The notes beneath the pieces are model-generated. The model was not told the DNA's origin and ran no database searches. It saw only the letters and a program-made list of their open reading frames with translations. A program made the position numbers and the translations under genes. Of a stretch of DNA of 36,040 nt, positions 24,399 through 34,749 are shown piece by piece; within the stretch, counting starts at the first letter, position 1; every line of letters starts with the position of its first letter. The DNA is from Vibrio bivalvicida (GTDB lineage: Bacteria > Pseudomonadota > Gammaproteobacteria > Enterobacterales > Vibrionaceae), in NCBI RefSeq assembly GCF_001399455.2, contig NZ_LLEI02000031.1, positions 1 to 36,040 of the forward strand, given 5' to 3'.

Positions 24399-25101
24399 CG
24401 ATTGCCATTTGAGCGACGACTCGAGCTTTCAAAACCTAGAGAAAGCACTGAATGTCGCCAATGCTGATAGGGGTTGCGACACGATACTACTAACTGGTGA
24501 TATCTGTTGTGGACCTAAGTCCGGAGACTATACGAAGCTGCTTGAGTTTGTTTCCAATCACATCAACAGCAAACAAGTTTTTGCGATTGCAGGTAATCAT
24601 GACGACATCGACTTGATGAAAGACGAGCTCAAAGGATCGTTGATTCAAGTAACAGATCAATGTCAGATTGCCGGGCGCGAATTCATCTTCCTCGACTCAA
24701 GCCAGAAGCCTATTAATGCTCAACATCCACTTGGCTCCGGTAGGATAGACAATCGTGGCATCGCTCAGCTGAAAAGGCAAATCCGAAAAAAGAAAGACCC
24801 GGTAGTGGTTGTGCATCACCCAGTAATTCGTGTCGGATCAGAGTGGATGAAAGCTATCTGCCTTGAGAACGACCAGAAAATATTCCATATCCTTAAGCAA
24901 GCTGGTGTAAGAGAGGTTATTTGTGGTCATGGCCATGATCATATCACCTGCACCAAAGAAGGTATCACTCAGTACATGGCACCAGCCACAGCTTATGGGT
25001 TTGATCACTCCATTCCCGAATACAATCGAAGTGAACGTATCGGAATGAACAAATTTACTATTTCAAAACAAACAATAACTGTAAATGAGGTTGTGCTATG
25101 A
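24376..25101 (+). CDS. Calcineurin-like metallophosphoesterase (CpdA-like)
   Basis: A 241-residue cytosolic dinuclear-metal phosphoesterase resembling CpdA-type class III cyclic-nucleotide phosphodiesterases. Metal ligands are complete: D9 and H11 (QISDCHLS), D42 (TGDICCG), N74 and H75 (AGNHDD), H147 (VVHHPV), H185 and H187 (CGHGHDH). The length agrees with the family. The substrate could be a cyclic nucleotide or another phosphoester. It is fourth in the overlapping operon and overlaps the YhhQ-like and DUF2165 genes, by 23 and 4 bases. Its link to a YhhQ-like protein suggests nucleotide-derivative processing, which is inference. Confidence 0.85.
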   Translation: MSTVFQISDCHLSDDSSFQNLEKALNVANADRGCDTILLTGDICCGPKSGDYTKLLEFVSNHINSKQVFAIAGNHDDIDLMKDELKGSLIQVTDQCQIAGREFIFLDSSQKPINAQHPLGSGRIDNRGIAQLKRQIRKKKDPVVVVHHPVIRVGSEWMKAICLENDQKIFHILKQAGVREVICGHGHDHITCTKEGITQYMAPATAYGFDHSIPEYNRSERIGMNKFTISKQTITVNEVVL

Positions 25102-25604
25102 GATTAAGCTTGGTTCTCGATATTTCGAAAGCCGTTGTCGCGATGTATGTTGGGGTATTCTGCGTACTGGTCAGCTATAACAATGTGATTGACTACAATA
25201 CAAACTTTCAATTTGTACAACACGTATTGGCGATGGACCAAATGAAGGCATTTTTTACCGGTGGTAACCTGTACGGACGTGCGATTACCTCCTCAACACT
25301 TCACACTGTATTTTACAATCTGATCATCGCACTTGAATTTCTCGCGGGCGCTTTATGCGTAATCGGCGCTGTGATTATGTTCTTCAAACGTGAAGCGGCC
25401 GGGTTCTCCAAAGGCCAGGCTTTTTATGTATCTGGTGTAACAGTCGCTTTAGGTGTGTGGTATTTCGGTTTTGGCGTGGTTGGCGCTGAGTGGTTCTCGA
25501 TGTGGGCAAACTCATGGAACGGCCAGATGAAGGCATACACTTTCGCTATGTTTATCATTCTGACGTTGATTTATGTCCTGATGCCAAGACCAAGTAACGA
25601 TTAA
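25098..25604 (+). CDS. DUF2165 family membrane protein
   Basis: A 168-residue membrane protein with about four helices (starting SKAVVAMYVGVFCVLVSYNN, then FYNLIIALEFLAGALCVIGAVIMFF, GVTVALGVWYFGFGVVGAEWF, and FAMFIILTLIYVLMP). The pattern NVIDYNTNFQFVQHVLAMD and the EWFSMWANSWNGQ segment match DUF2165. The function is unknown. It is the last gene of the operon: its ATG overlaps the phosphoesterase stop (ATGA arrangement). A strong bidirectional terminator follows at 25623-25662. A membrane partner of the YhhQ-like protein is possible. Confidence 0.85.
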   Translation: MRLSLVLDISKAVVAMYVGVFCVLVSYNNVIDYNTNFQFVQHVLAMDQMKAFFTGGNLYGRAITSSTLHTVFYNLIIALEFLAGALCVIGAVIMFFKREAAGFSKGQAFYVSGVTVALGVWYFGFGVVGAEWFSMWANSWNGQMKAYTFAMFIILTLIYVLMPRPSND

Positions 25605-25622
25605 TTTCGCACTAGTAGCCAT

Positions 25623-25662
25623 AAAAAACCTGCCGCTTTCATATGAAGTTGGCAGGTTTTTT
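25623..25662 (+). terminator. Bidirectional terminator
   Basis: Arms AAAAAACCTGCC (25623-25634) and GGCAGGTTTTTT (25651-25662), with a 16-base loop containing the palindrome TTCATATGAA. T runs occur on both sides, so it ends the DUF2165 operon on plus and could also end the pheT-tail orientation on minus. Confidence 0.85.
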
Positions 25663-25681
25663 ACTATCTAGTCAGAGGTGA

Positions 25682-25818
25682 TTAGTCGCGTAACGACGCA
25701 CCGAACTTCTCAGATACGTGAGCAACGATAGCGTCTACCGCGCCAGCGATGTCTGCATCTTCAAGTGTGCGTTCTACAGATTGCAGCGTTAGCGCGATTG
25801 CTAAGCTCTTCTTACCTT
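25682..25818 (-). pseudogene. Detached 3' tail of a pheT gene
   Basis: On minus this encodes 44 residues and a stop (starting G-K-K-S-L-A, ending F-G-A-S-L-R-D). All are identical to the last 44 residues of the full pheT at 29669. I count 19 base differences in 137 bp, every one synonymous. Homology stops sharply at 25818, and stops precede it in frame, so it is untranslated. About 20 bases beyond the stop also resemble the pheT downstream region. It is a displaced allele from a related strain or species. See findings. Confidence 0.9.
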
Positions 25819-25975
25819 ATTATCTAGCCTCTTCATACTTTCAGGCTAACTCTACGACTAATGTCTAACTAACTGAGACTATTTGTTTTTTTGAGATTGG
25901 TTTAAGGTACTAACAACTTAAATGATTACGTTTGTTGGAACAACACACCTCAGAGTGTGAACGAAAGGAATCAAA

Positions 25976-27484
25976 ATGAGCAGTACTTTAGAGTCCGCAC
26001 ATATAAGAACAGATAAGCCTCAACCCAATGAGGATCAACTCACTTATGAACAACAACACAAACCAAGCTCTGAATTTGAGTCCCGAGAGCAGTATCTAGA
26101 GCACGAACTGCAAATCATGTCGCCTAAACGCTGGCGTCCAAACTTGCCGTTTAAAGATTATCGATTTGAGGTTGAAGACACCATCCCAGCAATGGCGGCG
26201 ACCATTGGTAAAGTGGTAATGGTGGGCGCTATTGCAGCAACCTTTGCCGGAGCTCTAGGGCTAAACGAAGGGTTTATTCTAGAAAATGTTCGTTATGAAT
26301 TACTTATCGCTTCCGTTTTCATTATTCTTTTCTCTGGCTTTTTGTTGCCAACCGCCAACCTCGCAGGTACACACGGACCACTTATCCCTTTGATTCCGAT
26401 TGTTGTTGCCGCTGGTGGACACCCGATGGCCTTTGGCTTGCTGATTGGCGCGTTTGGCTTATTATTGGCCATCAGTAAAGGTGGCAGCATGTTGGCAAAT
26501 CTCACCAGTAAAGGCGTGTGTGGCGGCTTATTGCTCTACCTAGGCTTTGTTGGGACCGTTTCTCAAGTCAAAAAGCTATTCGCTTGGGCAGAAGGAATTG
26601 GTATGAGCCACATCGCTTTCGTCGTGATCTTTTGTACCATTATCTTGTACGCGTTATTGGAACATTTCCGTAAGCGTTGGCTAGCAGTGCCTCTTAGCTG
26701 CTTGCTGGGTGGCTCGTTAGCTTTTGCGATGGGCGCACCGTTTTCTTTCCAAACCGAGCCTGGTTTGCCTCATATGAACCCTATGTATTGGTGGGGGGAA
26801 GAGACAGGTTGGATGCTAGGCCTACCGACAATCGAACATTTCATGGTGGTATTGCCGTTTGCTATTTTAGCTGTGGCTATGTGGTCGCCAGACTTCTTAG
26901 GACATCAGGTCTTTCAAAAAATCAGCTACCCAGAACGTACCGAAAAAGTACACATGAATATTGACGATACCATGGCCACGGCTTCTATTCGTCAGACGTT
27001 CGGCTCTCTTCTTGGTGGTACTAACTTTACCTCTTCATGGGGGACTTACATCGTACCAGCCGCAATTGCTAAACGCCCTATTCCTGCGGGTGCATTGCTG
27101 ACGGCTCTGTTTTGTATCATCGCCGCAATTTGGGGTTACCCGATGGATTTAGCTATCTGGCAACCTGTGCTTTGTGTTGCGCTAATCGTTGGTGTATTCG
27201 TCCCATTGCTAGAAGCTGGCATGGAAATGACGCGCGAAGGGAAAACCACTCAATCGGCCGCAATCGTTGTATTTTCATCAGCGCTAGTAAACCCTGCTTT
27301 TGGTTGGTCGCTCACTATGCTGTTAGACAACTTAGGCTTAGTCGGTTGTAAAGAACGTAGCGGTGAACTGAGTAAAATGAGCCGTTGGGTGTTGCCTAGC
27401 ATTATGTTTGTGGTGCTAACCAGTGTGATGGCGTTGGTTGGGCTTTTGCCAGGGGTACCAGCGATTATCCCTAGCTTTCGCTAA
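25976..27484 (+). CDS. DUF3360 family membrane transporter
   Basis: A 502-residue membrane protein. An acidic N-terminal region of about 75 residues precedes about 12 helices, beginning near DTIPAMAATIGKVVMVGAIAATFAGALG. It includes GTHGPLIPLIPIVVAAGGHPMAFGLLIGAFG and a late ASIRQTFGSLLGGTNFTSSWGTYIVP re-entrant-like stretch. This is DUF3360, common in vibrios and similar in layout to NCS2/SulP-type carriers. The substrate is unknown. ATG at 25976 follows AAGGAATCAAA. It stands alone between the pheT remnant and a terminator. Confidence 0.85.
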   Translation: MSSTLESAHIRTDKPQPNEDQLTYEQQHKPSSEFESREQYLEHELQIMSPKRWRPNLPFKDYRFEVEDTIPAMAATIGKVVMVGAIAATFAGALGLNEGFILENVRYELLIASVFIILFSGFLLPTANLAGTHGPLIPLIPIVVAAGGHPMAFGLLIGAFGLLLAISKGGSMLANLTSKGVCGGLLLYLGFVGTVSQVKKLFAWAEGIGMSHIAFVVIFCTIILYALLEHFRKRWLAVPLSCLLGGSLAFAMGAPFSFQTEPGLPHMNPMYWWGEETGWMLGLPTIEHFMVVLPFAILAVAMWSPDFLGHQVFQKISYPERTEKVHMNIDDTMATASIRQTFGSLLGGTNFTSSWGTYIVPAAIAKRPIPAGALLTALFCIIAAIWGYPMDLAIWQPVLCVALIVGVFVPLLEAGMEMTREGKTTQSAAIVVFSSALVNPAFGWSLTMLLDNLGLVGCKERSGELSKMSRWVLPSIMFVVLTSVMALVGLLPGVPAIIPSFR

Positions 27485-27544
27485 CCGTTAGACGCGAGTT
27501 GAAGCCAATGGGTATTTAACCTCTCGGTTATATCTGTAAAAACT

Positions 27545-27568
27545 AAGGCCTCGCAATTGCGAGGCCTT
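27545..27568 (+). terminator. Terminator after the DUF3360 gene, pheT-type stem
   Basis: A perfect 24-bp palindrome with the stem AAGGCCTCGC/GCGAGGCCTT, followed by TGGTTT on plus and TTAGTTTTT on minus. The same stem occurs after pheT (29618-29640), and about 15 following bases are also similar. Confidence 0.75.
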
Positions 27569-27732
27569 TGGTTTCTGAGGTGATGACCAGCTGACTCATT
27601 TTCGCCCCAAAATCATTTAGAGCTAATGCTCATCACACCTTCTGAAAAACGTAATTGCTCCAAAATTTATGATGAGCCAGAAGTTGGAGTTCATTGAATG
27701 TTGAAAGGTCGCTCGTTAGACACACATAGTCA

Positions 27733-28710
27733 TCACGCTATCGGATCGCGTCGGCATTGCCCAGGTGTCACGCCAAATTTTTTCTTGAAAATCTTGCATA
27801 AATAGCTGATATCCTTAACACCAACTTCATCTGCAAGTTGCACAAGGTCATGGCTAGAATGCGTCAATCGCCAGTATACATGTTGTAGGCGTAGTTCTTG
27901 CCAATAATGACGCGCGGAAACTCCGAGCTTTTGCTGAAATAAGCGATCCAATTGTCGTCGACTAATGCCGATGAGCGAAGCAACCTGTTCTACGGTTATT
28001 GTCTGTTCTAAGTTTTCTTGCATTAAAGAAACCGCTCTATCCATATGACGATTCCTGTATAGTCCTTGCACTGACGACTTCAGGCGGTGTTGCATACTGC
28101 GATTTTCATCAACCAGCATATCCGCTAAGCCTTTTTCTGCTTTTATCTGACCAACATGTTTTTGCAAAATTGCCACCGCAAGATCGATAGCTGCGCTTCC
28201 CCCAGTACAACTGATCAACTTGCGATCAAAATGATAAAGCTGTTCATCTCTTACGACTACTTTTGGGTAAGTAGCTTTGAATTCACTATGATGTCGCCAA
28301 TGAACCACGACTTGATGACGATTCAGTAGCCCTAACTCCGCAAGGGTAAAGCAAGCGTTATCGATGCTTACTATCGGTATGCTATTTGCCACAACGGTTC
28401 GAATAAAAGAGCGGTAATAAGCTGCCTGCTGCTGTGACTCAATCGCAGTGTGACTACCAAAGAACACCACATAGTCAAAATCCGCAAGTTGCACTTCACT
28501 AGGATCGAAATCAACATTTATTGGGATACCACTACTAGAAACAATTAATCCTTTGGTGTGAGATAAGATTTCCCATGAACAATACCGCTGTTGACTGTTA
28601 TCGGCTTCATCTGCTGAAAAACGGAGTTTATCCAAGAAACCACCAAACGGGAGCATGTTAAAATTATTTAGAGGTATCAATAGAAAGCGGACACCATTTT
28701 CTGCATTCAT
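27733..28710 (-). CDS. GlxA/FtrA-type AraC family regulator
   Basis: A 325-residue regulator. The N-terminal part (about 7-190) has the DJ-1/PfpI-like fold seen in GlxA proteins, with DYVVFFGSHTAIE and IPIVSIDNACFTLAELGLLNRHQVVVHWRHHSEF; a cysteine is present at the nucleophile-elbow position (NACFTLA). The C-terminal AraC domain (about 228-325) has two helix-turn-helices, ITVEQVASLIGISRRQLDRLFQQ and LVQLADEVGVKDISYLCKIFKKKFG. It diverges from the LysE exporter at 28824 across 113 bp, a likely target. The effector is unknown. Confidence 0.88.
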   Translation of the reverse strand: MNAENGVRFLLIPLNNFNMLPFGGFLDKLRFSADEADNSQQRYCSWEILSHTKGLIVSSSGIPINVDFDPSEVQLADFDYVVFFGSHTAIESQQQAAYYRSFIRTVVANSIPIVSIDNACFTLAELGLLNRHQVVVHWRHHSEFKATYPKVVVRDEQLYHFDRKLISCTGGSAAIDLAVAILQKHVGQIKAEKGLADMLVDENRSMQHRLKSSVQGLYRNRHMDRAVSLMQENLEQTITVEQVASLIGISRRQLDRLFQQKLGVSARHYWQELRLQHVYWRLTHSSHDLVQLADEVGVKDISYLCKIFKKKFGVTPGQCRRDPIA

Positions 28711-28789
28711 TTGTCGTACACCCTTTGTCTAAATAACCGCATTTTACGTCCAGATAATACCATAAATAATTTTAGAATTAAGAGATACT

Positions 28790-28805
28790 AAACTCAATTC
28801 AGTTT
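28790..28805. promoter_or_regulatory. Small palindrome before the LysE gene
   Basis: AAACT (28790-28794) and AGTTT (28801-28805) form an inverted repeat with a six-base spacer, about 20 bp before the LysE start in the divergent promoter region. A candidate site for the GlxA-type regulator, weak on its own. Confidence 0.25.
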
Positions 28806-28823
28806 CTAATTATTTGGTAAGTT

Positions 28824-29444
28824 ATGACGTTTGAAATTTGGTGTGTCTTTTCTCTATCTGCTCTAGGGCTTGCTTGTGTACCAGGCCCTAACTCACTTTT
28901 GGCACTAAGCCATGGTGCTCGATATGGTTATAAAAAAACAATTTGGACGATATGTGGAGGTATTAGTGGCTTCTTCATATTGATCACGGTAGCATTGCTC
29001 GGATTAGGCACGCTACTAGAAACAAAACCTGAGTTGATGATTGGTCTTCAATGGTTGGGCGCATTATATCTTGCATGGTTAGGTATTAAATTGTTTTTTG
29101 CGTCTGCAATTAACATAGAGCAAACAGCAGTGGTTTCTATTTTGCCGAAAGAGCTTTTTAAGCAAGGTTATTTCGCAGCATTGTCTAACCCGAAAGTCTT
29201 GCTATTTTTTACTGCATTTTTAGCTCAGTTTATCAATCCGGACGAGGCATTTATTCCGCAGTTTCTGGTGATAACATTCAGCTTTCTTTGCATTGAGTTC
29301 GCCGTAGAGTTTAGCGTGGCGAAACTAGCTGATAGGGTTAAAACGCTACTTTTGGCTAATGGACGAATTTTCAATCAGTGTTGCGGTACGATATTCTTGC
29401 TATTAGCAGTAATAGCTATTCTGCATGGTAAAGCTGTTCTTTGA
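28824..29444 (+). CDS. LysE/RhtB family exporter
   Basis: A 206-residue inner-membrane exporter with about six helices. Family signature near the start: ALGLACVPGPNSLLALSHGARYG (the PGPN motif), then KTIWTICGGISGFFILITVALLGLG and late LLFFTAFLAQFINP. Such proteins export amino acids or homoserine-lactone-like compounds. It diverges from a GlxA-type regulator and probably shares its control region. Length and motif are normal. Confidence 0.9.
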   Translation: MTFEIWCVFSLSALGLACVPGPNSLLALSHGARYGYKKTIWTICGGISGFFILITVALLGLGTLLETKPELMIGLQWLGALYLAWLGIKLFFASAINIEQTAVVSILPKELFKQGYFAALSNPKVLLFFTAFLAQFINPDEAFIPQFLVITFSFLCIEFAVEFSVAKLADRVKTLLLANGRIFNQCCGTIFLLLAVIAILHGKAVL

Positions 29445-29617
29445 GGGAATTAACATTGACTTTTGTACTTACTTGAATTCCCACTTTTTGATATTGCAGT
29501 TAGACTTTGCCATACCTTAGTGTCATCCAATGAATTTACCCCGAAAAACTTTACCGAGGGAGGTGGATTGAAGCTTGGGCTTGGGTAACGCCCAACTCCT
29601 TATTCGCCCCAAACAAA

Positions 29618-29640
29618 AAGGCCTCGCAATGCGAGGCCTT
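29618..29640 (-). terminator. Terminator after pheT
   Basis: Stem AAGGCCTCGCA/TGCGAGGCCTT. On minus it is followed by TTTTTGTTT, giving a strong terminator about 30 bp after the pheT stop. Plus-strand transcription from LysE would meet it too (TGGTTTT). Confidence 0.85.
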
Positions 29641-29668
29641 TGGTTTTCCATCTAATCAGAAGTGATGA

Positions 29669-32074
29669 TTAGTCACGCAGTGACGCACCAAACTTCTCAG
29701 ATACGTGAGCTACGATAGCGTCAACCGCACCAGCGATGTCTGCATCTTCAAGCGTACGCTCAACTGACTGTAGCGTCAGTGCGATAGCTAGGCTCTTCTT
29801 ACCTTCTTCAACGCCTTTACCAACGTAAACGTCGAATAGTTTCGCGTCTTTCAGGAACTCGCCACCTTGTTCTAGACATGCTGCAACGATGTCGCCAGAA
29901 GCGACTGCTTCGTCAACAACGACCGCGATGTCACGACGGTTTGATGGGAACTTAGAAAGCTGTACAGCTTCTGGAATCACTTTAGTGTTGATTGCAGACC
30001 ATTCCACTTCGAATACGATAGTACGGCCGTTTAGACCAAACTTACGCTCAAGCTCTGGGTGCACAGTACCAATCACACCAACATGCTTACCATCAACTAT
30101 GATTGCCGCAGATTGACCTGGGTGAAGCGCTGGGTTCGCTGCTTTATCTTCAGCAGAAAGCGCAGCAAAAGAGTATGCGTTTTCGTTTGCTGTAAGCTCA
30201 AGAACCGCTTCTAGGTCGCCTTTCAAGTCAAAGAAATCAACTGTGTTGGTTTCGATGTCCCAGTGCTCTTCGCTGCGAGTACCTGCAATAACACCTGCAA
30301 GCATAGGCTCTTGGCGCATACCGTTTTCAGCAGACTCACACGGGATGAAACGTAGGCCGTATTCGAATAGACGAACGCGTGGCTGTTGACGCTTCTGGTT
30401 GTGAACCACTGTGTTTAGTAGACCTTGGATAAGGCCTAGGCGCATTGCTGACATATCCGCAGAAATTGGGAATGGCAGGATTAGCGGATCTACACCCGGA
30501 ACAACAAGCTTTTGCTGCTCTGGTTCAACGAAGCTGTAAGTGATCGCTTCTTGGTAACCACGGTCAACAAGTAAGTTACGAACGCGTTTAAGCGGGATGT
30601 TCGCTTCAACATGGTCGTGCATCTTAAGTGCTGCTGCTGGGTTTTGGTTAGGAATGTTATCGTAACCGTAGATGCGACCTACTTCTTCAATTAGGTCTTG
30701 CTCGATAGCGATATCAAAACGCCATGTCGGTGCAGTAGCCGTCCAACCTGTTTCGGCGGTTTCTACTGTTAGACCTAAACGCTCTAAGATCTCAACAACA
30801 TCGCTGTCTACAATGTGATGACCTAGTAGGTTGTCTAACTTAGAGCGGCGAAGCGCTACTGTATTTGGTGTTGGTAGGTCAGTTTCTGACTCAACCACAA
30901 CAACAGGTGCGACTTCACCACCACAGATTTCAACTAGAAGATCTGTTGCACGCTCCATTGCATTCACTTGTAGTGCGTAATCGACACCACGCTCAAAGCG
31001 CATTGAAGAATCTGTGTGTAGACCGTAGCTACGAGCGCGACCACGGATGTGGTCTGGAGCGAAGAACGCACACTCAAGTAGAATGTCTTGAGTCTTTGTA
31101 GTCACACCAGACTCTTCACCACCAAAGATACCTGCGATAGCAAGTGCTTTGTTGTGATCTGCTACCACTAGAGTATCTGCATTTAACTCTGCTTCGTTGC
31201 CGTCTAGAAGAGTTAGCTTTTCGCCCTGCTCTGCCATACGTACAACAATACCACCTTCGATCTTAGCAAGATCAAATGCGTGCATTGGCTGGCCTTGTTC
31301 TAGAAGAACGTAGTTGGTGATGTCTACTACTGGGTCAATCGAACGAATACCACAGCGGCGCAGTTTCTCTTGCATCCAAAGTGGCGTTTCAGCTTGAACG
31401 TTTACGTTTTTAACCACACGGCCAAGGTAACGTGGACACGCAGCTGTCGCTTTCACTTCGATAGAAACTGTGTCGTCGATAGCTGGAGCAACAGGGTTAA
31501 CTGCAGGCTCAGTCACGTCAGCACGGTTTAGTACGCCAACTTCACGTGCCATACCGCGGATGCTGAAACAGTCAGCGCGGTTAGCCGTTAGGTCTACGTC
31601 TACTGTTACGTCGTCAAGACCTAGGAATTCGCGGAAATCAGTGCCTATTACTGCGTCTTCCGCTAGCTCCATGATACCATCAGATTCTACGTCTATACCT
31701 AGCTCAGAGAATGAACACAGCATGCCGTGTGATGGTTGACCACGTAGTTTTGCTTTTTTGATTTTGAAATCGCCTGGTAGTACAGCACCAACGGTTGCGA
31801 CAGCAACTTTGATACCTAGGCGACAGTTAGATGCGCCACAAACGATGTCTAGAAGTTCTTCAGCGCCAACATCTACTTTAGTTACTCGTAGTTTGTCAGC
31901 GTCTGGGTGTTGACCACACTCAACCACTTTACCTACTTTAACGCCAGTGAAAGAACCAGCTACAGGTAGTACGTCGTCTACTTCTAGACCCGCCATTGTG
32001 ATTTGGTGTGTAAGTTCGTCAGTCGATACCGCAGGGTTTACCCACTCACGAAGCCAAGATTCGCTAAATTTCAT
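29669..32074 (-). CDS. pheT: Phenylalanyl-tRNA synthetase beta subunit
   Basis: An 801-residue subunit of the alpha2-beta2 enzyme that attaches phenylalanine to tRNA-Phe. N-terminal [14 protein letters not shown] leads into the tRNA-binding OB domain (about 40-150, [19 protein letters not shown]). B3/B4 editing, B5 and catalytic-like domains follow. The C-terminal anticodon-binding (FDX-ACB) domain has the [15 protein letters not shown] segment, near residue 710 on. The final 44 residues equal the translated remnant at 25682-25818. Co-transcribed with pheS (18-bp gap). It has a strong own terminator. ihfA, which usually follows in enterobacteria, is not found in the window. Confidence 0.95.
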   Translation of the reverse strand: MKFSESWLREWVNPAVSTDELTHQITMAGLEVDDVLPVAGSFTGVKVGKVVECGQHPDADKLRVTKVDVGAEELLDIVCGASNCRLGIKVAVATVGAVLPGDFKIKKAKLRGQPSHGMLCSFSELGIDVESDGIMELAEDAVIGTDFREFLGLDDVTVDVDLTANRADCFSIRGMAREVGVLNRADVTEPAVNPVAPAIDDTVSIEVKATAACPRYLGRVVKNVNVQAETPLWMQEKLRRCGIRSIDPVVDITNYVLLEQGQPMHAFDLAKIEGGIVVRMAEQGEKLTLLDGNEAELNADTLVVADHNKALAIAGIFGGEESGVTTKTQDILLECAFFAPDHIRGRARSYGLHTDSSMRFERGVDYALQVNAMERATDLLVEICGGEVAPVVVVESETDLPTPNTVALRRSKLDNLLGHHIVDSDVVEILERLGLTVETAETGWTATAPTWRFDIAIEQDLIEEVGRIYGYDNIPNQNPAAALKMHDHVEANIPLKRVRNLLVDRGYQEAITYSFVEPEQQKLVVPGVDPLILPFPISADMSAMRLGLIQGLLNTVVHNQKRQQPRVRLFEYGLRFIPCESAENGMRQEPMLAGVIAGTRSEEHWDIETNTVDFFDLKGDLEAVLELTANENAYSFAALSAEDKAANPALHPGQSAAIIVDGKHVGVIGTVHPELERKFGLNGRTIVFEVEWSAINTKVIPEAVQLSKFPSNRRDIAVVVDEAVASGDIVAACLEQGGEFLKDAKLFDVYVGKGVEEGKKSLAIALTLQSVERTLEDADIAGAVDAIVAHVSEKFGASLRD

Positions 32075-32092
32075 AGTGATGTATCCCTTGGA

Positions 32093-33365
<1,273 letters not shown>

Positions 33366-33848
33366 ATGAAACTGACAATCACACCAGTTCTTGCTGAACA
33401 CGATCCAACAATCTGCCAAATCATTCATGCGGTGGGTGCAGAGTTTGGGGCTGTAGGAGAAGGATACGGCCCTTCAGATGCCGAAGTCAGTCATATGAGC
33501 CAGTCTTATACTCTTGATAACCGCTCACTTTATTTGGTAGCTCTACTCAATGGAAAGATTGTTGGCGGATGTGGTCTTGCACCTTTCTCCAATAGCGAGG
33601 AGATCTGTGAGCTAAAGAAACTCTTCCTTCTTCCCGAAAGCAGAGGGCTGGGTTTAGGCCGTAAGCTAGTATCGGAATGCCTTGACTTCGCCATAAAGCA
33701 CGGGTTTAAGTCATGTTATCTCGACACCCTGTCAAATATGAATGCTGCAGTTAGAATGTATGAAGCATTTGGTTTTGAACACTTATCTCAGCCGCTCGAA
33801 GGTACCGAGCACAATAGCTGCGATGTCTGGATGCTAAAAGAGCTGTAA
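33366..33848 (+). CDS. GNAT family N-acetyltransferase
   Basis: A 160-residue acetyltransferase with clear GNAT motifs. Motif A is ELKKLFLLPESRGLGLGRKLVSECLDFA, including the R-G-L-G-L-G acetyl-CoA loop, and motif B is the C-terminal NAAVRMYEAFGFEHL. The acceptor is unknown. ATG at 33366 is preceded by ACGAGG. Its stop is four bases before the next gene's start, so it forms a pair with the LysR gene. Possibly regulated by it. Confidence 0.9.
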   Translation: MKLTITPVLAEHDPTICQIIHAVGAEFGAVGEGYGPSDAEVSHMSQSYTLDNRSLYLVALLNGKIVGGCGLAPFSNSEEICELKKLFLLPESRGLGLGRKLVSECLDFAIKHGFKSCYLDTLSNMNAAVRMYEAFGFEHLSQPLEGTEHNSCDVWMLKEL

Positions 33849-33852
33849 TGAC

Positions 33853-34749
33853 ATGAATAACTACAAACTCCTGCCTGCTTTAAATGCCTTGCTTCAAACG
33901 CAAAGTCTCACTGAAGCAGCCAAGTTGCTCCACGTTACTCAACCTGCCATGAGTCGAACACTCGGTCAGATACGGGATGCTTTTGGTGATCCAATGTTAG
34001 TTCGTGACGGGAAGGAGTTTGTACTGACCAATAGAGCGCGAGAACTAAAGCAAACTATTCCTAGTTTACTCAGGGATATGGATGCGCTCTATCAACGCTC
34101 AGATTTTGAGCTTGAAGAAATTCAGCGACGATTTCATATTGCATTCGACTCATTTATCTCAGCTACCGCGTTGCCTGAGATCGCCAAGTTGCTCTCTTCA
34201 ACTTGTCCAAACGCCTCAATACAAGGGTCTATCTTAGATGATGGACAGTTAGAAGCCATCGCAACAAGTTCCCTTGATTTAGTTGCAACTATGGCGGTAG
34301 ACGTTCCAAACCATATTCATGGAAAACGTATCGCCAGTGACCATTATGTGGTACTCGGTGCTGGACTACATTGGCACGGACGGTCAGAGATATCTTTACA
34401 AGAGTACTTTACAGCAAAGCATATTCAGGTAAGTGGCTTAAGTGACAAAACACGTGAAGTAGATGGTGTGTTTAAAAAACGTGAGCACCAAAGAAGGATT
34501 GCCGCAGTGATGCCCAACCTAGATAGTGCAGCGCAATTGCTGGCAGAAACCTCTTATCTAATGACAGTTCCTAGCCATATTGCTGATGCTTTGTGTTGCC
34601 AGCATTCCTTGAAAACACTGCCATTGCCTTTCGAGTTACCGGAGCATCACTATTACCTACTATGGCACGAACGACACCATAAAGACCCAGAACACCGTTG
34701 GTTTCGCCAAGAGTGTTACAGACTTATAAAACAGCGCTTTCAGCCTTAA
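33853..34749 (+). CDS. LysR family transcriptional regulator
   Basis: A 298-residue LysR regulator with an N-terminal winged helix (3-62; ALNALLQTQSLTEAAKLLHVTQPAMSRTLGQIRDAFG) and an effector domain beginning near residue 85 (RRFHIAFDSFISATALPEIAKLL). The LVRDGKEFVLTNRA segment after the helix is a NodD-like subgroup feature. It follows the GNAT gene by four bases in the same operon, which is unusual because LysR genes are normally divergent from their target. Its 3' end overlaps the convergent GGDEF gene by 26 bases. Confidence 0.9.
   Translation: MNNYKLLPALNALLQTQSLTEAAKLLHVTQPAMSRTLGQIRDAFGDPMLVRDGKEFVLTNRARELKQTIPSLLRDMDALYQRSDFELEEIQRRFHIAFDSFISATALPEIAKLLSSTCPNASIQGSILDDGQLEAIATSSLDLVATMAVDVPNHIHGKRIASDHYVVLGAGLHWHGRSEISLQEYFTAKHIQVSGLSDKTREVDGVFKKREHQRRIAAVMPNLDSAAQLLAETSYLMTVPSHIADALCCQHSLKTLPLPFELPEHHYYLLWHERHHKDPEHRWFRQECYRLIKQRFQP

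Larger units (their letters stand above)
25605..25975. other. 371-bp gap: terminator, pheT remnant, DUF3360 upstream region
   Basis: It holds the operon's terminator, the 137-bp pheT 3' remnant on minus (25682-25818), then about 155 bp of apparent promoter region before the DUF3360 gene. No other open frame here is supportable. Confidence 0.7.

Noticed and set aside
25682..25818. A functional short gene
   Set aside because: It has no start or ribosome-binding site and is bounded by in-frame stops; only the pheT tail is present.
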